The position numbers and the translations under genes were made by a program. Shown here piece after piece: positions 26,557 through 34,685 of a stretch of 64,000 bases of DNA; within the stretch, counting starts at the first letter, position 1, and each line of letters starts with the position of its first letter. Below the pieces are notes generated by a model. It saw only the letters and a program-made list of their open reading frames with translations. It was not told the DNA's origin and searched no databases. Source of the stretch: Streptomyces barringtoniae (GTDB lineage: Bacteria; Actinomycetota; Actinomycetes; Streptomycetales; Streptomycetaceae); the NCBI RefSeq assembly GCF_020819595.1, contig NZ_JAJHNP010000004.1, positions 1 to 64,000 of the forward strand, in the 5' to 3' direction.

Positions 26557-27987
26557 ATGACCTCGAACGACGTTCCCCTCCCCGGCACCGGCGCCGGCCG
26601 TCGGCGTGCGCTGGGGCGGGGTCCAGGGGTTCCGGCGGTGGCGCCGAAGACCGAGCCGGCGCGGGCCGACGGCCAAGACGGCCTGCCGTCAGAGGCACCC
26701 GCAGCCATCCCACCCGACGAACCGGCGTCCGCACCGCCGGAAGAACCGACACCCGCCGAACCGGAAGCACCGACACTCGCTGAGCCCGAAGCTTCCGTAG
26801 CCGCCGGGCGGGAAGCCTTGGCAGTCGTCGAGCGTGAAGCTGCCGCGGTCGGCGAGCCGGGAGGGCCTGTAGCTGCCGACTCCGATGGGTTCGCGCCTGC
26901 CGGGCGGGAGACGCTGGGGGCTGCTGAGCCCGGAGCTCCCGTGGCCGCCGGGCCGGAAGCTTTCACAGTTGCCGCGCCCGAAGCTCCCGTAGCCGCCGAG
27001 GCGAAAGCCTTCACAGTTGCCGCGCCCGAAGCTCCCGCAGTCGGTGAGCCGGAGGCGCTGGGGGCTGCTGAGTCCGGAGCTTCCGCCGGTGCCGGGCCGG
27101 AAGTGTCCGTGATCGCCGGTGGCGGGGTGGCCGCAGTTGGTGGAGCCGGGGAGGGCGTGGAGCCCCAGGGGGCCGCGGACGGGGTCTTCAAGGTGCGGCT
27201 CGCCAACTTCGAGGGGCCCTTCGATCTGCTCCTGCAGCTGATCTCCAGGCACAAGCTGGACGTCACCGAGGTCGCCCTCTCCAAGGTCACCGACGAGTTC
27301 ATGGCGCACATCCGGGCCATGGGACCCGACTGGGACCTGGACCAGACCACGGAGTTCCTCGTCGTCGCCGCCACGCTGCTCGACCTGAAGGCGGCCCGGC
27401 TGCTGCCCGCCGCCGAGGTCGAGGACGAGGCCGACCTGGCGCTGCTGGAGGCGCGGGACCTGCTGTTCGCACGGCTGCTGCAGTACCGCGCCTACAAGCA
27501 GATCGCGGACATCTTCAACCAGCGGCTCGATGACGAGGCCCGCCGCTGGCCCCGTACCGTCGGCCTGGAACCGCAGCACGCCGAGCTGCTGCCCGAGGTC
27601 GTCATCAGCATCGGCCCCGAGGGCTTCGCCAGGCTCGCGGTCAAGGCGATGCAGCCCAAGCCCAAGCCGCAGGTCTACGTCGACCACATCCACGCCCCGC
27701 TGGTCAGCGTGCAGGAACAGGCCGGAATCGTGGTCGCACGGCTGAAGGAGCTGGGCGAGGCCAGCTTCCGCGCGCTGGTGGAGGACACCGACGACACCCT
27801 CACCGTCGTGGCCCGGTTCCTCGCCCTGCTGGAGCTGTACCGCGAGAAGGCCGTCGCGCTGGAGCAGGAGACCGCCCTCGGCGAACTGCTCGTGCGCTGG
27901 ACCGGCGGGGACACCGACACCGCACCGATGGTCACCGACGAGTTCGACCGGCCGCCCGAGCAGCCCAAGGAGGAGAAGAAGGCATGA
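26557..27987 (+). CDS. scpA: Segregation and condensation protein ScpA with long N-terminal repeat extension
   Basis: The kleisin subunit of the SMC-ScpAB condensin. The ScpA domain starts near residue 208 (VFKVRLANFEGPFDLLLQLI) and runs to the end: LLQYRAYKQIADIFNQRL and TVVARFLALLELYREKAVAL are typical, and this part is of normal ScpA size. Before it lie ~208 residues of Ala/Glu/Pro/Val-rich repeats such as FTVAAPEAPVAA, unlike any ScpA domain and with more A/T at third codon positions than the flanking genes. The ATG at 26557 is used; if translation began later, only the repeat tract would be lost. The stop overlaps scpB (ATGA). Confidence 0.9.
   Translation: MTSNDVPLPGTGAGRRRALGRGPGVPAVAPKTEPARADGQDGLPSEAPAAIPPDEPASAPPEEPTPAEPEAPTLAEPEASVAAGREALAVVEREAAAVGEPGGPVAADSDGFAPAGRETLGAAEPGAPVAAGPEAFTVAAPEAPVAAEAKAFTVAAPEAPAVGEPEALGAAESGASAGAGPEVSVIAGGGVAAVGGAGEGVEPQGAADGVFKVRLANFEGPFDLLLQLISRHKLDVTEVALSKVTDEFMAHIRAMGPDWDLDQTTEFLVVAATLLDLKAARLLPAAEVEDEADLALLEARDLLFARLLQYRAYKQIADIFNQRLDDEARRWPRTVGLEPQHAELLPEVVISIGPEGFARLAVKAMQPKPKPQVYVDHIHAPLVSVQEQAGIVVARLKELGEASFRALVEDTDDTLTVVARFLALLELYREKAVALEQETALGELLVRWTGGDTDTAPMVTDEFDRPPEQPKEEKKA
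26962..27037 (+). repeat. 48-bp direct repeat inside scpA
   Basis: A 28-nt identical stretch starts at 26962 and again at 27010 (TTCACAGTTGCCGCGCCC is its first part). It encodes the repeated FTVAAPEAP motif of the ScpA N-terminal extension. Weaker copies of the same Ala-Pro-Glu-Ala unit surround it from about 26760 to 27110. Confidence 0.8.
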
Positions 27988-28631
27988 GCGAGACCACAGA
28001 GCTTCCGCCGGGGCTGCGCGGCGCCGCCGACCTCGACCTCAAGCCCGCCCTGGAGGCGATGCTCATGGTCGTGGACGAGCCCGCGACCGAGGAGCACCTG
28101 GCCAAGCTGCTGGAACGGCCGAAACGGCAGGTCGCGGACGCGCTGCGGGAGCTGGCCGACGAGTACACCGTGCAGGGCCGCGGCTTCGAGCTGCGGTACG
28201 TCGCGGGCGGCTGGCGTTTCTACACCCGGGCCGAGTACGCGCCCGCCGTCGAGCGGCTGGTCCTGGACGGCCAGACCGCCCGGCTCACCCAGGCCGCGCT
28301 GGAGACCCTCGCGGTCGTCGCCTACCGCCAGCCGGTCAGCCGCAGCCGCGTCTCCGCCGTACGCGGAGTCAACTGCGACGGTGTGATGCGTACCCTCCTG
28401 CAACGGGGTCTGGTCGAGGAGGCGGGCACGGAACCCGAAACAGGTGCGATCCTGTACAGGACGACGAACTACTTCCTGGAGCGGATGGGCCTGCGCGGCC
28501 TGGACGAGCTTCCGGAGCTCGCGCCCTTCCTCCCGGAGGCTGAGGCGATCGAGGCCGAGACCCAGGAAGGGGTGCCGTCGTTCGACCCGGACGCGCCCGA
28601 CGCGCCCGGTGCTCAGGACGCAGACGACTAA
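27984..28631 (+). CDS. scpB: Segregation and condensation protein ScpB
   Basis: The winged-helix partner of ScpA in the SMC complex, 215 residues. The two winged-helix domains are visible: LKPALEAMLMVVDEPATEEH at the start, then LTQAALETLAVVAYRQPVSR and VRGVNCDGVMRTLLQRGLVEE, and LYRTTNYFLERMGLRGLDEL near the end. The ATG overlaps the scpA stop (ATGA), so equal synthesis by coupling is likely. The C-terminal ~30 residues are an acidic tail (Glu/Asp/Pro-rich). Confidence 0.95.
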   Translation: MSETTELPPGLRGAADLDLKPALEAMLMVVDEPATEEHLAKLLERPKRQVADALRELADEYTVQGRGFELRYVAGGWRFYTRAEYAPAVERLVLDGQTARLTQAALETLAVVAYRQPVSRSRVSAVRGVNCDGVMRTLLQRGLVEEAGTEPETGAILYRTTNYFLERMGLRGLDELPELAPFLPEAEAIEAETQEGVPSFDPDAPDAPGAQDADD

Positions 28632-28644
28632 GACGGAAACCTTG

Positions 28645-29718
28645 ATGCGAAGCAGCGGCAGCGGCAGTAACAGCGGCGGGCGCGGTAACTACCGCGGCGC
28701 CGGCAACAACCGGGACGAGCGGCAGGGGCAGGGGCGTCCCCGCAAGCCCCGCCCGGAGGAGCGCCGCTACGACGTGGGCCCCGGCGCCTCCCAGGACGGC
28801 CCCAAGTCCGGGCGCGGCGGCACCGCGCGCGGCGGCGCCAAGGGCGGCCCCAAGCAGCCCCAGCAGGGCGGCGGGCGAGGCCGTACCGCCCCCGCGCGCT
28901 CGCGTGAGTACGAGACGCGCGTCGAGGAGCGCAACCGGGAGCGCTACGCCGGCAAGAAGGACGTCAAGCTCCCCAAGACCTTCCCGGGTGCCGAGCAGGA
29001 GGGCGAGCGGCTGCAGAAGGTCCTCGCGCGCGCCGGCTACGGCTCGCGGCGCGCCTGCGAGGAGCTGATCGAGCAGGCACGGGTGGAGGTCAACGGCGAG
29101 ATCGTCCTGGAGCAGGGCCGCCGGGTCGACCCGGAGAAGGACGAGGTCAAGGTCGACGGCCTGACGGTCGCGACGCAGTCGTACCAGTTCTTCTCGCTGA
29201 ACAAGCCCGCGGGCGTGGTGTCCACCATGGAGGACCCGGAGGGGCGGCAGTGCCTCGGGGACTACGTCACCAACCGCGAGACCCGGCTGTTCCACGTGGG
29301 CCGGCTGGACACCGAGACGGAGGGCGTCATCCTGCTCACCAACCACGGTGAGCTGGCGCACCGCCTGACCCACCCCAAGTACGGCGTGAAGAAGACCTAC
29401 CTCGCGGCGATCGTCGGCCCGATCCCGCGCGACCTGGGCAAGCGCCTGAAGGACGGCATCCAGCTGGAGGACGGCTACGCGCGCGCGGACCACTTCCGGG
29501 TCGTGGAGCAGACCGGCAAGAACTACCTGGTCGAGGTGACCCTGCACGAGGGCCGCAAGCACATCGTGCGGCGCATGCTCGCGGAGGCCGGCTTCCCGGT
29601 CGAGAAGCTGGTCCGCACCGCCTTCGGGCCGATCACCCTCGGCGACCAGAAGTCGGGCTGGCTGCGGCGCCTGTCGAACACGGAGGTCGGGATGCTGATG
29701 AAGGAAGTCGACCTCTAA
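28645..29718 (+). CDS. rluB: Ribosomal pseudouridine synthase, RsuA/RluB family
   Basis: A 357-residue enzyme. Residues 1-~115 are a Gly/Arg/Ser/Gln-rich basic extension with RGG-like runs, which probably binds RNA. An S4 domain follows (ERLQKVLARAGYGSRRACEE). The catalytic domain contains SLNKPAGVVSTM, the catalytic aspartate in HVGRLDTETEGVILLTN (near residue 220), and HEGRKHIVRRMLAEAGFPV. It should make a pseudouridine in 23S rRNA, the RluB role, though 16S-type RsuA activity cannot be excluded. The ATG at 28645 lies 13 nt after scpB. The scpA-scpB-rluB order is conserved in actinobacteria. Confidence 0.9.
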   Translation: MRSSGSGSNSGGRGNYRGAGNNRDERQGQGRPRKPRPEERRYDVGPGASQDGPKSGRGGTARGGAKGGPKQPQQGGGRGRTAPARSREYETRVEERNRERYAGKKDVKLPKTFPGAEQEGERLQKVLARAGYGSRRACEELIEQARVEVNGEIVLEQGRRVDPEKDEVKVDGLTVATQSYQFFSLNKPAGVVSTMEDPEGRQCLGDYVTNRETRLFHVGRLDTETEGVILLTNHGELAHRLTHPKYGVKKTYLAAIVGPIPRDLGKRLKDGIQLEDGYARADHFRVVEQTGKNYLVEVTLHEGRKHIVRRMLAEAGFPVEKLVRTAFGPITLGDQKSGWLRRLSNTEVGMLMKEVDL

Positions 29719-29731
29719 AACGCCTTGCCGC

Positions 29732-29782
29732 GATCACCATCCCCCTTTATTGTCAGAGTGACGATAAAGGGGGATGGTGATC
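29732..29782. promoter_or_regulatory. 51-bp palindrome upstream of the ADP-ribosylglycohydrolase gene
   Basis: Two 24-nt arms (29732-29755 and 29759-29782) are complementary at 23 of 24 positions around GAG. The centre is TATTGTCA-GAG-TGACGATA, flanked by CCCCCTTT and its complement. It abuts the start codon at 29785 and contains the ribosome binding site region (AAAGGGGGA). It could be a two-fold operator, a translation-blocking hairpin, or the terminator of rluB; there is no T-run, and the AT-rich centre favours an operator. Confidence 0.6.
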
Positions 29783-29784
29783 CT

Positions 29785-30792
29785 ATGTCCAAGCGCGCCG
29801 CCACCGGGGCACTCCTGGGCCTCGCCCTCGGGGACGCCCTCGGCTTCCCGACCGAGTTCAACGACGTACCGTCGATCCTCGCCAAGTGCGGGCCCTGGCG
29901 GGAGATGGAGCTGCCGCGGCGCGCCTTCGTCTCCGACGACACCCAGATGACCCTCGCCGTCGGACGCGGGCTCAGGACGGCCATGGACCGCGGGTACCTC
30001 GCGCCGAAGCGGCTGGAGCGGCCGCTGCGCGAGGAGTTCGTGGACTGGTACCACTCCCCGGACAACAACCGCGCCCCCGGCCGCACCTGCCTGACCGCGT
30101 GCGCCCTGCTCAAGGAGGAGGGCCGGGCCTGGCAGGACGCCAGCCAGGTCGGCTCCAAGGGCTGCGGTGCCAACATGCGGGTCGCCCCCGTCGGGCTTGT
30201 CCCCGGTCTGAGCCCCGAACAGCGCTCCGGGGCCGCCCAGTTGCAGTCCGCGCTCACCCACGGCCACCCCACCGCGCTCGCCGCCTCCGACCTGACCGCC
30301 CACGCCGTCCACCTGCTCGCGCAGGGCACCGACCCCACGGGGCTGGTCGGACAACTCCGCTCCTACGCCCTGGACCACCGCACGCACTACGACCACACGT
30401 GGCTCGGCGACCTGTGGACCCGCTCCCAGGACCCCAGTCCCGAGCACTTCATCGCGCGCGGCTGGGACGAGTGCCTCGCCGTCCTCGACCGGCTCCAGCA
30501 GGCCGTGCGGACCGTCTCCCCGGAGACCGACCCGTGTCTGGCCACCGGCGCGGGCTGGATCGCAGAGGAGGCCCTCGCCACCGGGCTGCTGTGCTTCCTG
30601 CTCTTCCCCGACGAGCCCGTCACCGCCCTGCGCCGGGCCGCCTGCTCCGCCGGCGACTCCGACTCCATCGCCTGCCTCACCGGCGCGTTCGCGGGTGCCT
30701 GGCTGGGCGAACAGGCCTGGCCGGCGGACTGGGCGGAGCGGATCGAGTACCGGGGCGATCTGTCGGCCCTGGGAGCACTCTGGGACGCTTAG
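29785..30792 (+). CDS. ADP-ribosylglycohydrolase family protein
   Basis: A 335-residue DraG/ARH-type hydrolase. ALLGLALGDALGFPTEF at the N-terminus, the metal-binding SDDTQMTLAVGRGL at about residue 50, and the second metal site in CSAGDSDSIACLTGAFAGAW near residue 290 are all intact, so it is probably active. The family removes ADP-ribose from arginine or other acceptors, or cleaves related N-glycosides. The ATG at 29785 follows the palindrome by 2 nt; the frame is open upstream through the palindrome but that part is not used. It is followed after 4 nt by a nucleotidyltransferase gene, suggesting one operon. Confidence 0.9.
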   Translation: MSKRAATGALLGLALGDALGFPTEFNDVPSILAKCGPWREMELPRRAFVSDDTQMTLAVGRGLRTAMDRGYLAPKRLERPLREEFVDWYHSPDNNRAPGRTCLTACALLKEEGRAWQDASQVGSKGCGANMRVAPVGLVPGLSPEQRSGAAQLQSALTHGHPTALAASDLTAHAVHLLAQGTDPTGLVGQLRSYALDHRTHYDHTWLGDLWTRSQDPSPEHFIARGWDECLAVLDRLQQAVRTVSPETDPCLATGAGWIAEEALATGLLCFLLFPDEPVTALRRAACSAGDSDSIACLTGAFAGAWLGEQAWPADWAERIEYRGDLSALGALWDA

Positions 30793-30796
30793 GCCC

Positions 30797-31546
30797 ATGA
30801 TCGACGACCTCGACATCGACCTGAAGCCCGTGGTCGCGGAGCAGCCCGACCCCCTGCTGTTCGCGACCGTCTCCGGAGCCCATCTGTACGGCTTCCCCTC
30901 GCAGGACTCGGACGTGGACCTGCGGGGCGTCCATCTGCTCCCGGCGGCCGATCTCGTCGGGCTGCGCGAGCCGGAGGAGACCCGCTCCCGGGCCTGGGTG
31001 CGCTACGGCGTCGAACTGGACCTCGTCACCCACGATCTGCGCAAGTTCGTACGGCTGATGCTGCGCCGCAACGGCTATGTGCTCGAGCAGCTGCTCTCGC
31101 CGCTGGTCGTGCACACCGGGGACGCGCACCGGGAGCTGGCCGCGCTCGCCCCCGGCGTCCTCACCGGCCACCACGCCCACCACTACCGGGGGTTCGCGGT
31201 GACCCAGTGGCGGCTGTTCGAGAAGACGGGCGAACTCAAGCCGCTGCTCTACACGTTCCGGGTGCTGCTCACCGGCATCCACCTCATGCGCAGCGGGGAG
31301 GTCCAGGCGCACCTGCCCACGCTCCTGGAGCAGCTCGACGCCCCCGGCTATCTGCCCGAGCTGGTAGCCGAAAAAGCGGAGCGGGAGCACGGCAGCGCCA
31401 CCGTCCCGCACGCGCGCGTGGAGGCCGACGTCGAACGGCTGCACGCCGAGCTCGACGAGGCCCAGTCCACCTCGTCCCTCCCGGACACGCCGACCGCGCA
31501 CGACGCCCTGCACGACTTCGTGGTCCGGGTCCGCCTGGCGGGCTGA
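30797..31546 (+). CDS. Minimal nucleotidyltransferase (COG3541-like)
   Basis: A 249-residue protein with the nucleotidyltransferase core: GAHLYGFPSQDSDVDLRG near residue 30 (G-S/A then D-x-D), and a third acidic residue in VELDLVTHDLRKFVRLML. The helical C-terminal part includes GHHAHHYRGFAVTQW and FRVLLTGIHLMRSGEV. It is homologous in layout to the gene on the opposite strand at 31869-32582. The family is predicted to transfer a nucleotide to RNA or a small molecule, but no member with this context has an established reaction known to me. It follows the ADP-ribosylglycohydrolase at 4 nt. Confidence 0.8.
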   Translation: MIDDLDIDLKPVVAEQPDPLLFATVSGAHLYGFPSQDSDVDLRGVHLLPAADLVGLREPEETRSRAWVRYGVELDLVTHDLRKFVRLMLRRNGYVLEQLLSPLVVHTGDAHRELAALAPGVLTGHHAHHYRGFAVTQWRLFEKTGELKPLLYTFRVLLTGIHLMRSGEVQAHLPTLLEQLDAPGYLPELVAEKAEREHGSATVPHARVEADVERLHAELDEAQSTSSLPDTPTAHDALHDFVVRVRLAG

Positions 31547-31868
31547 ACGGGGCGAGTCAGGAGCGTGGCCCTGTGGCCGACAGGTCCGCGGGGCCGCTGT
31601 GACGAGGGAGTGCGTGCGGGCGAACGGGGCGTGAGCAGCCACGCCCGCCGGACCGGCAGCGGCCGGGAGACGCCACCCACCGGAACGGGACGGCGGCGCC
31701 GCACCTCGCACCCCGGGACCAGCGGCTCCCGCCGGAATCGCACGCGAGCGACACCTTCGGCCCGCTCGCGCCGCATGCGGGAATCAACCCACCGGCCGGC
31801 GCGACCACGCACGGGCGACACCGCCGGTCAGCCCGGCCCGCGCCGCATGCGGAGGCCGGGGGCTGTGG
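31547..31868. other. Gap between two convergent nucleotidyltransferase genes
   Basis: 322 nt without a gene. The motif GCGCCGCATGCGG occurs twice (near 31769 and 31842). No clear terminator stem was found. Confidence 0.4.
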
Positions 31869-32582
31869 TCATCGCAGGTCCGGTGCCGTGGCGGCGAGTG
31901 CCTCGTACGCCGATGCCCGGCGGGCCCGGTGGAGGAAGTCGGCCACCCGTGCCTCGTCCGGGTCGGGCGGGAGCGGGGTGCGGTGCAGGGCCTGTTCCGT
32001 CTCCGTCCCGAGCCGGGCCATCCACCTCTCGGCCTCGGCCCAGGGGACCTCGCCCCGCTTCACCGCGAGCAGCGGCTCCCGCTGGTCGCCGACGTCGATC
32101 CGCAGTTCACCGGTGCGCAGCAGGTCACGGGCGCTCATCAGCAGGCGCAGCAGGTGCATGGCGTGCTTCCACCGCGGGACGCCGTGCGTGCGGATGCCGG
32201 CGTCGAGCTTCCTGCGCTGGCCGAGGGCGTAGCGGGTGAAGGTGTCGTAGGCCCGGCGGGAGAGGAAGGCCCCGCGCAGGGACAGCAGCTCCCGGCCGGT
32301 GTCGTCGACCTGCTCCACCAGCGGGGAGTGCAGGCACTCCAGGATGTTCGGGTTGCCGCGCAGCGCCAGCTCGCAGAACCGCTCCAGCTCCCAGGAGAAC
32401 TGCTCCTCGCCCGGCCCCTCCACATGCGTCGGCGGCTTCTCGAACCGCCAGAACAAGGGGGTGGGGGCGAGGAACACACCCCGCCGGTCGGTGTCGCTCG
32501 TGTCCGTCGCCAGACCGAAGGCCCGCGAACCCATGACACAGGCGTAGACGGTGTGGTCGCGTACCAGGGTCTCGGGCTGCAT
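31869..32582 (-). CDS. Minimal nucleotidyltransferase (COG3541-like), second copy
   Basis: A 237-residue relative of the 30797 gene: GSRAFGLATDTSDTDRRG near residue 18 contains the G-S and D-x-D catalytic core, then ELERFCELALRGNPNILECL and HAMHLLRLLMSARDLLRTGE match the helical region of its neighbour (FRVLLTGIHLMRSGE). The two genes face each other, tail to tail. Having two divergent copies beside an ADP-ribosylglycohydrolase suggests they act in one pathway or on each other's product (inference). The start is the ATG at 32580-32582 (MQPETLVRD). Confidence 0.8.
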   Translation of the reverse strand: MQPETLVRDHTVYACVMGSRAFGLATDTSDTDRRGVFLAPTPLFWRFEKPPTHVEGPGEEQFSWELERFCELALRGNPNILECLHSPLVEQVDDTGRELLSLRGAFLSRRAYDTFTRYALGQRRKLDAGIRTHGVPRWKHAMHLLRLLMSARDLLRTGELRIDVGDQREPLLAVKRGEVPWAEAERWMARLGTETEQALHRTPLPPDPDEARVADFLHRARRASAYEALAATAPDLR

Positions 32583-32604
32583 GCCCGGAGCGTACGCCGA
32601 CCCC

Positions 32605-32991
32605 TCACGTCAGTTTGATCGAATTTCCCTGCACCTTGATCGACTTCGCCGGAAGCGGCCTTTTCGCAGGCCCGTGCGCCACGGAGCCGTCGGCGATGTG
32701 GAACTTGCTGCCGTGACAGGGGCAGTCGATCGTGCCGTTCGCGACCGTGCTCACCGTGCAGCCCAGGTGCGTGCAGATCGCCGAGAAGGCCTTGAAGTCG
32801 CCCTTCTTCGGCTGGGTGACGACGACCTTCTTGTCCTTGAAGATCTTGCCGCCGCCCTCCGGGATGTCCTTGGTGCTGCCCAGATCTCCGCCACTGGCTC
32901 CGTCGGCGTTGCCGCCGCATGCCGCGACGGGTGCGACGACCGCCGCCGCGCCCGTCGCCAGAACCGTGCGCCGCGTCGCGCCCTCGGTCAT
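32605..32991 (-). CDS. Rieske [2Fe-2S] lipoprotein, Tat-exported
   Basis: A 128-residue protein. The N-terminal TRRTVLATGAAAVV carries twin arginines, followed by a lipobox-like PVAAC, so it is probably a Tat-dependent lipoprotein on the outer face of the membrane. The Rieske cluster ligands are in CTHLGC and CPCHGS (two Cys, two His). A Lys-rich DKKVVVTQPKKGDF precedes the cluster domain. It is like the small stand-alone Rieske proteins of actinobacteria whose electron partners are unknown. The gene stands alone on the minus strand between the nucleotidyltransferase and aroH. Confidence 0.88.
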   Translation of the reverse strand: MTEGATRRTVLATGAAAVVAPVAACGGNADGASGGDLGSTKDIPEGGGKIFKDKKVVVTQPKKGDFKAFSAICTHLGCTVSTVANGTIDCPCHGSKFHIADGSVAHGPAKRPLPAKSIKVQGNSIKLT

Positions 32992-33136
32992 GCCAGCCTC
33001 CGTACAGAAGTCGAAATCGGTAGGTATCGGATGGTTCGCATCGTCTCAGTGATCGGGCGCCGTGCGCTGCCTCCGCGCTGGCTGACTACGCTGGACGGAC
33101 CAAGAGCAGATCCGCATGTCAGCAGGGAGCAGCGCC

Positions 33137-33499
33137 GTGGCGGTACGAGCGGTCCGGGGGGCCGTCCAACTGGAGCGGGACGAGGCCGGGCACATGGACG
33201 AGCAGGTCGGAGCCCTGCTCACCGCGGTCCTGGAGCGGAACGGACTGACCGCCGACGACCTGATCAGCATCTGGTTCACGGCCACCCCCGACCTGCACAG
33301 CGACTTCCCGGCCGCCGCCGCCCGCAAGATCGGCATCGTCGACGTGCCGCTGATCTGCGCCCAGGAACTGGACATCGAGGGCGCGATGCCCCGGGTCGTA
33401 CGGCTGCTGGCGCACATCGAGTCGGACAGGCACCGCTCCGAGATCAACCACGTCTACCTCGGCGCCGCGGCCGCCCTGCGCAAGGACATCGCCCAGTGA
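33137..33499 (+). CDS. aroH: Chorismate mutase, AroH type
   Basis: A 120-residue monofunctional chorismate mutase of the AroH fold. It opens with AVRAVRGAVQLERDE (active-site Arg), and has ISIWFTATPDLHSDFPAAAA, DVPLICAQELDIEGAMPRVV and HVYLGAAAALRKDI, all matching the B. subtilis enzyme pattern. It converts chorismate to prephenate, the substrate of the next gene's enzyme. The GTG at 33137 lies 7 nt after GGGAG and gives the usual length; the ATG at 33116 would add 7 residues upstream of the ribosome binding site. Its stop overlaps the tyrA start. Confidence 0.92.
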   Translation: MAVRAVRGAVQLERDEAGHMDEQVGALLTAVLERNGLTADDLISIWFTATPDLHSDFPAAAARKIGIVDVPLICAQELDIEGAMPRVVRLLAHIESDRHRSEINHVYLGAAAALRKDIAQ

Positions 33500-34581
33500 G
33501 AACCGCACTCGTCATCGGCACCGGCCTCATCGGCACCTCCGCCGCCCTGGCCCTCGGCCGGCGCGGCGTCACCGTCCACCTCGCCGACCACGACCCCGAG
33601 CAGGCCCGTACGGCCGCCGCGCTGGGCGCCGGCACCGACGAGGCCCCCGAGGGCCCGGTCGACCTGGCCATCGTGGCGGCCCCGCCCGCCCACGTGGCCG
33701 GCGTCCTCGCCGACGCCATGCGCCGGGGCGTGGCCCGCGGCTATGTCGACGTGGCCAGCGTCAAGGGCGGCCCGCGCCGTGAGCTCCAGGCGCTCGGCCT
33801 GGACCTGTCGGCGTACATCGGCACGCACCCCATGTCCGGCCGCGAGAAGTCCGGCCCGCTGGCCGCGACCGCCGACCTTTTCGAGGGCCGCCCCTGGGTG
33901 CTCACCCCGACCCGGGACACCGACACCGAGGTGCTCAACCTCGCCCTGGAGCTGGTCTCGCACTGCCGGGCCGTACCGGTCGTCATGGACGCCGACGCCC
34001 ACGACCGCGCCGTCGCCCTCGTCTCCCACATGCCCCACCTGGTGTCCAGCATGGTGGCCGCGCGCCTGGAGCACGCCGAGGAGGCCGCCGTACGGCTGTG
34101 CGGGCAGGGCATCCGGGACGTGACCCGGATCGCCGCCTCCGACCCGCGGATGTGGATCGACATCCTCTCCGCGAACCCGGGACCGGTCGCCGACCTGCTC
34201 TCCGACGTCGCCGCCGACCTGGGCGAGACCGTCGAGGCGCTGCGCGCCCTGCAGTCCTCCGACGAGGCCAAGCGGCGCGAGGGCACCGCCGGCATCGAGG
34301 ACGTGCTGCGCCGCGGGAACGCCGGTCAGGTGCGGGTGCCCGGCAAGCACGGGTCCGCGCCACGGGTCTACGAGACCGTCGTCGTCCTCATCGACGACCA
34401 GCCCGGCCAGCTCGCCCGGATCTTCGCCGATGCGGGCCGGGCGGGGGTCAACATCGAGGATGTCCGCATCGAGCACGCGACGGGGCAGCAGGCCGGCCTG
34501 GTCCAGCTGAGCGTGGAGCCCAAGGCGGCGCCGGTGCTGAAGGAGGCGCTGCGGGAGCGGGGCTGGGCGCTGCGGCAGTAA
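33496..34581 (+). CDS. tyrA: Prephenate dehydrogenase with C-terminal ACT domain
   Basis: A 361-residue enzyme converting prephenate to 4-hydroxyphenylpyruvate in tyrosine synthesis. NAD(P)-binding GTGLIGTSAALALGRRG lies at residues 8-24. The catalytic-region THPMSGREKSGP is near residue 110. ALVSHMPHLVSSMVAARL is a typical helix. An ACT domain from about residue 290 (VVLIDDQPGQLARIFADAG) indicates feedback control, probably by tyrosine. The GTG at 33496 overlaps the aroH stop by 4 nt (GTGA), so mutase and dehydrogenase are coupled. Confidence 0.93.
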   Translation: MRTALVIGTGLIGTSAALALGRRGVTVHLADHDPEQARTAAALGAGTDEAPEGPVDLAIVAAPPAHVAGVLADAMRRGVARGYVDVASVKGGPRRELQALGLDLSAYIGTHPMSGREKSGPLAATADLFEGRPWVLTPTRDTDTEVLNLALELVSHCRAVPVVMDADAHDRAVALVSHMPHLVSSMVAARLEHAEEAAVRLCGQGIRDVTRIAASDPRMWIDILSANPGPVADLLSDVAADLGETVEALRALQSSDEAKRREGTAGIEDVLRRGNAGQVRVPGKHGSAPRVYETVVVLIDDQPGQLARIFADAGRAGVNIEDVRIEHATGQQAGLVQLSVEPKAAPVLKEALRERGWALRQ

Positions 34582-34685
34582 AGGCGGCCGCATGCGTCCG
34601 GACGAGTGACCCGCACCCAGTAACCTTGTGCAGGGCGCTCATGCCCCCCGCATCCGCCCACACCGCACCAGGAAGGTGTCCCTCC

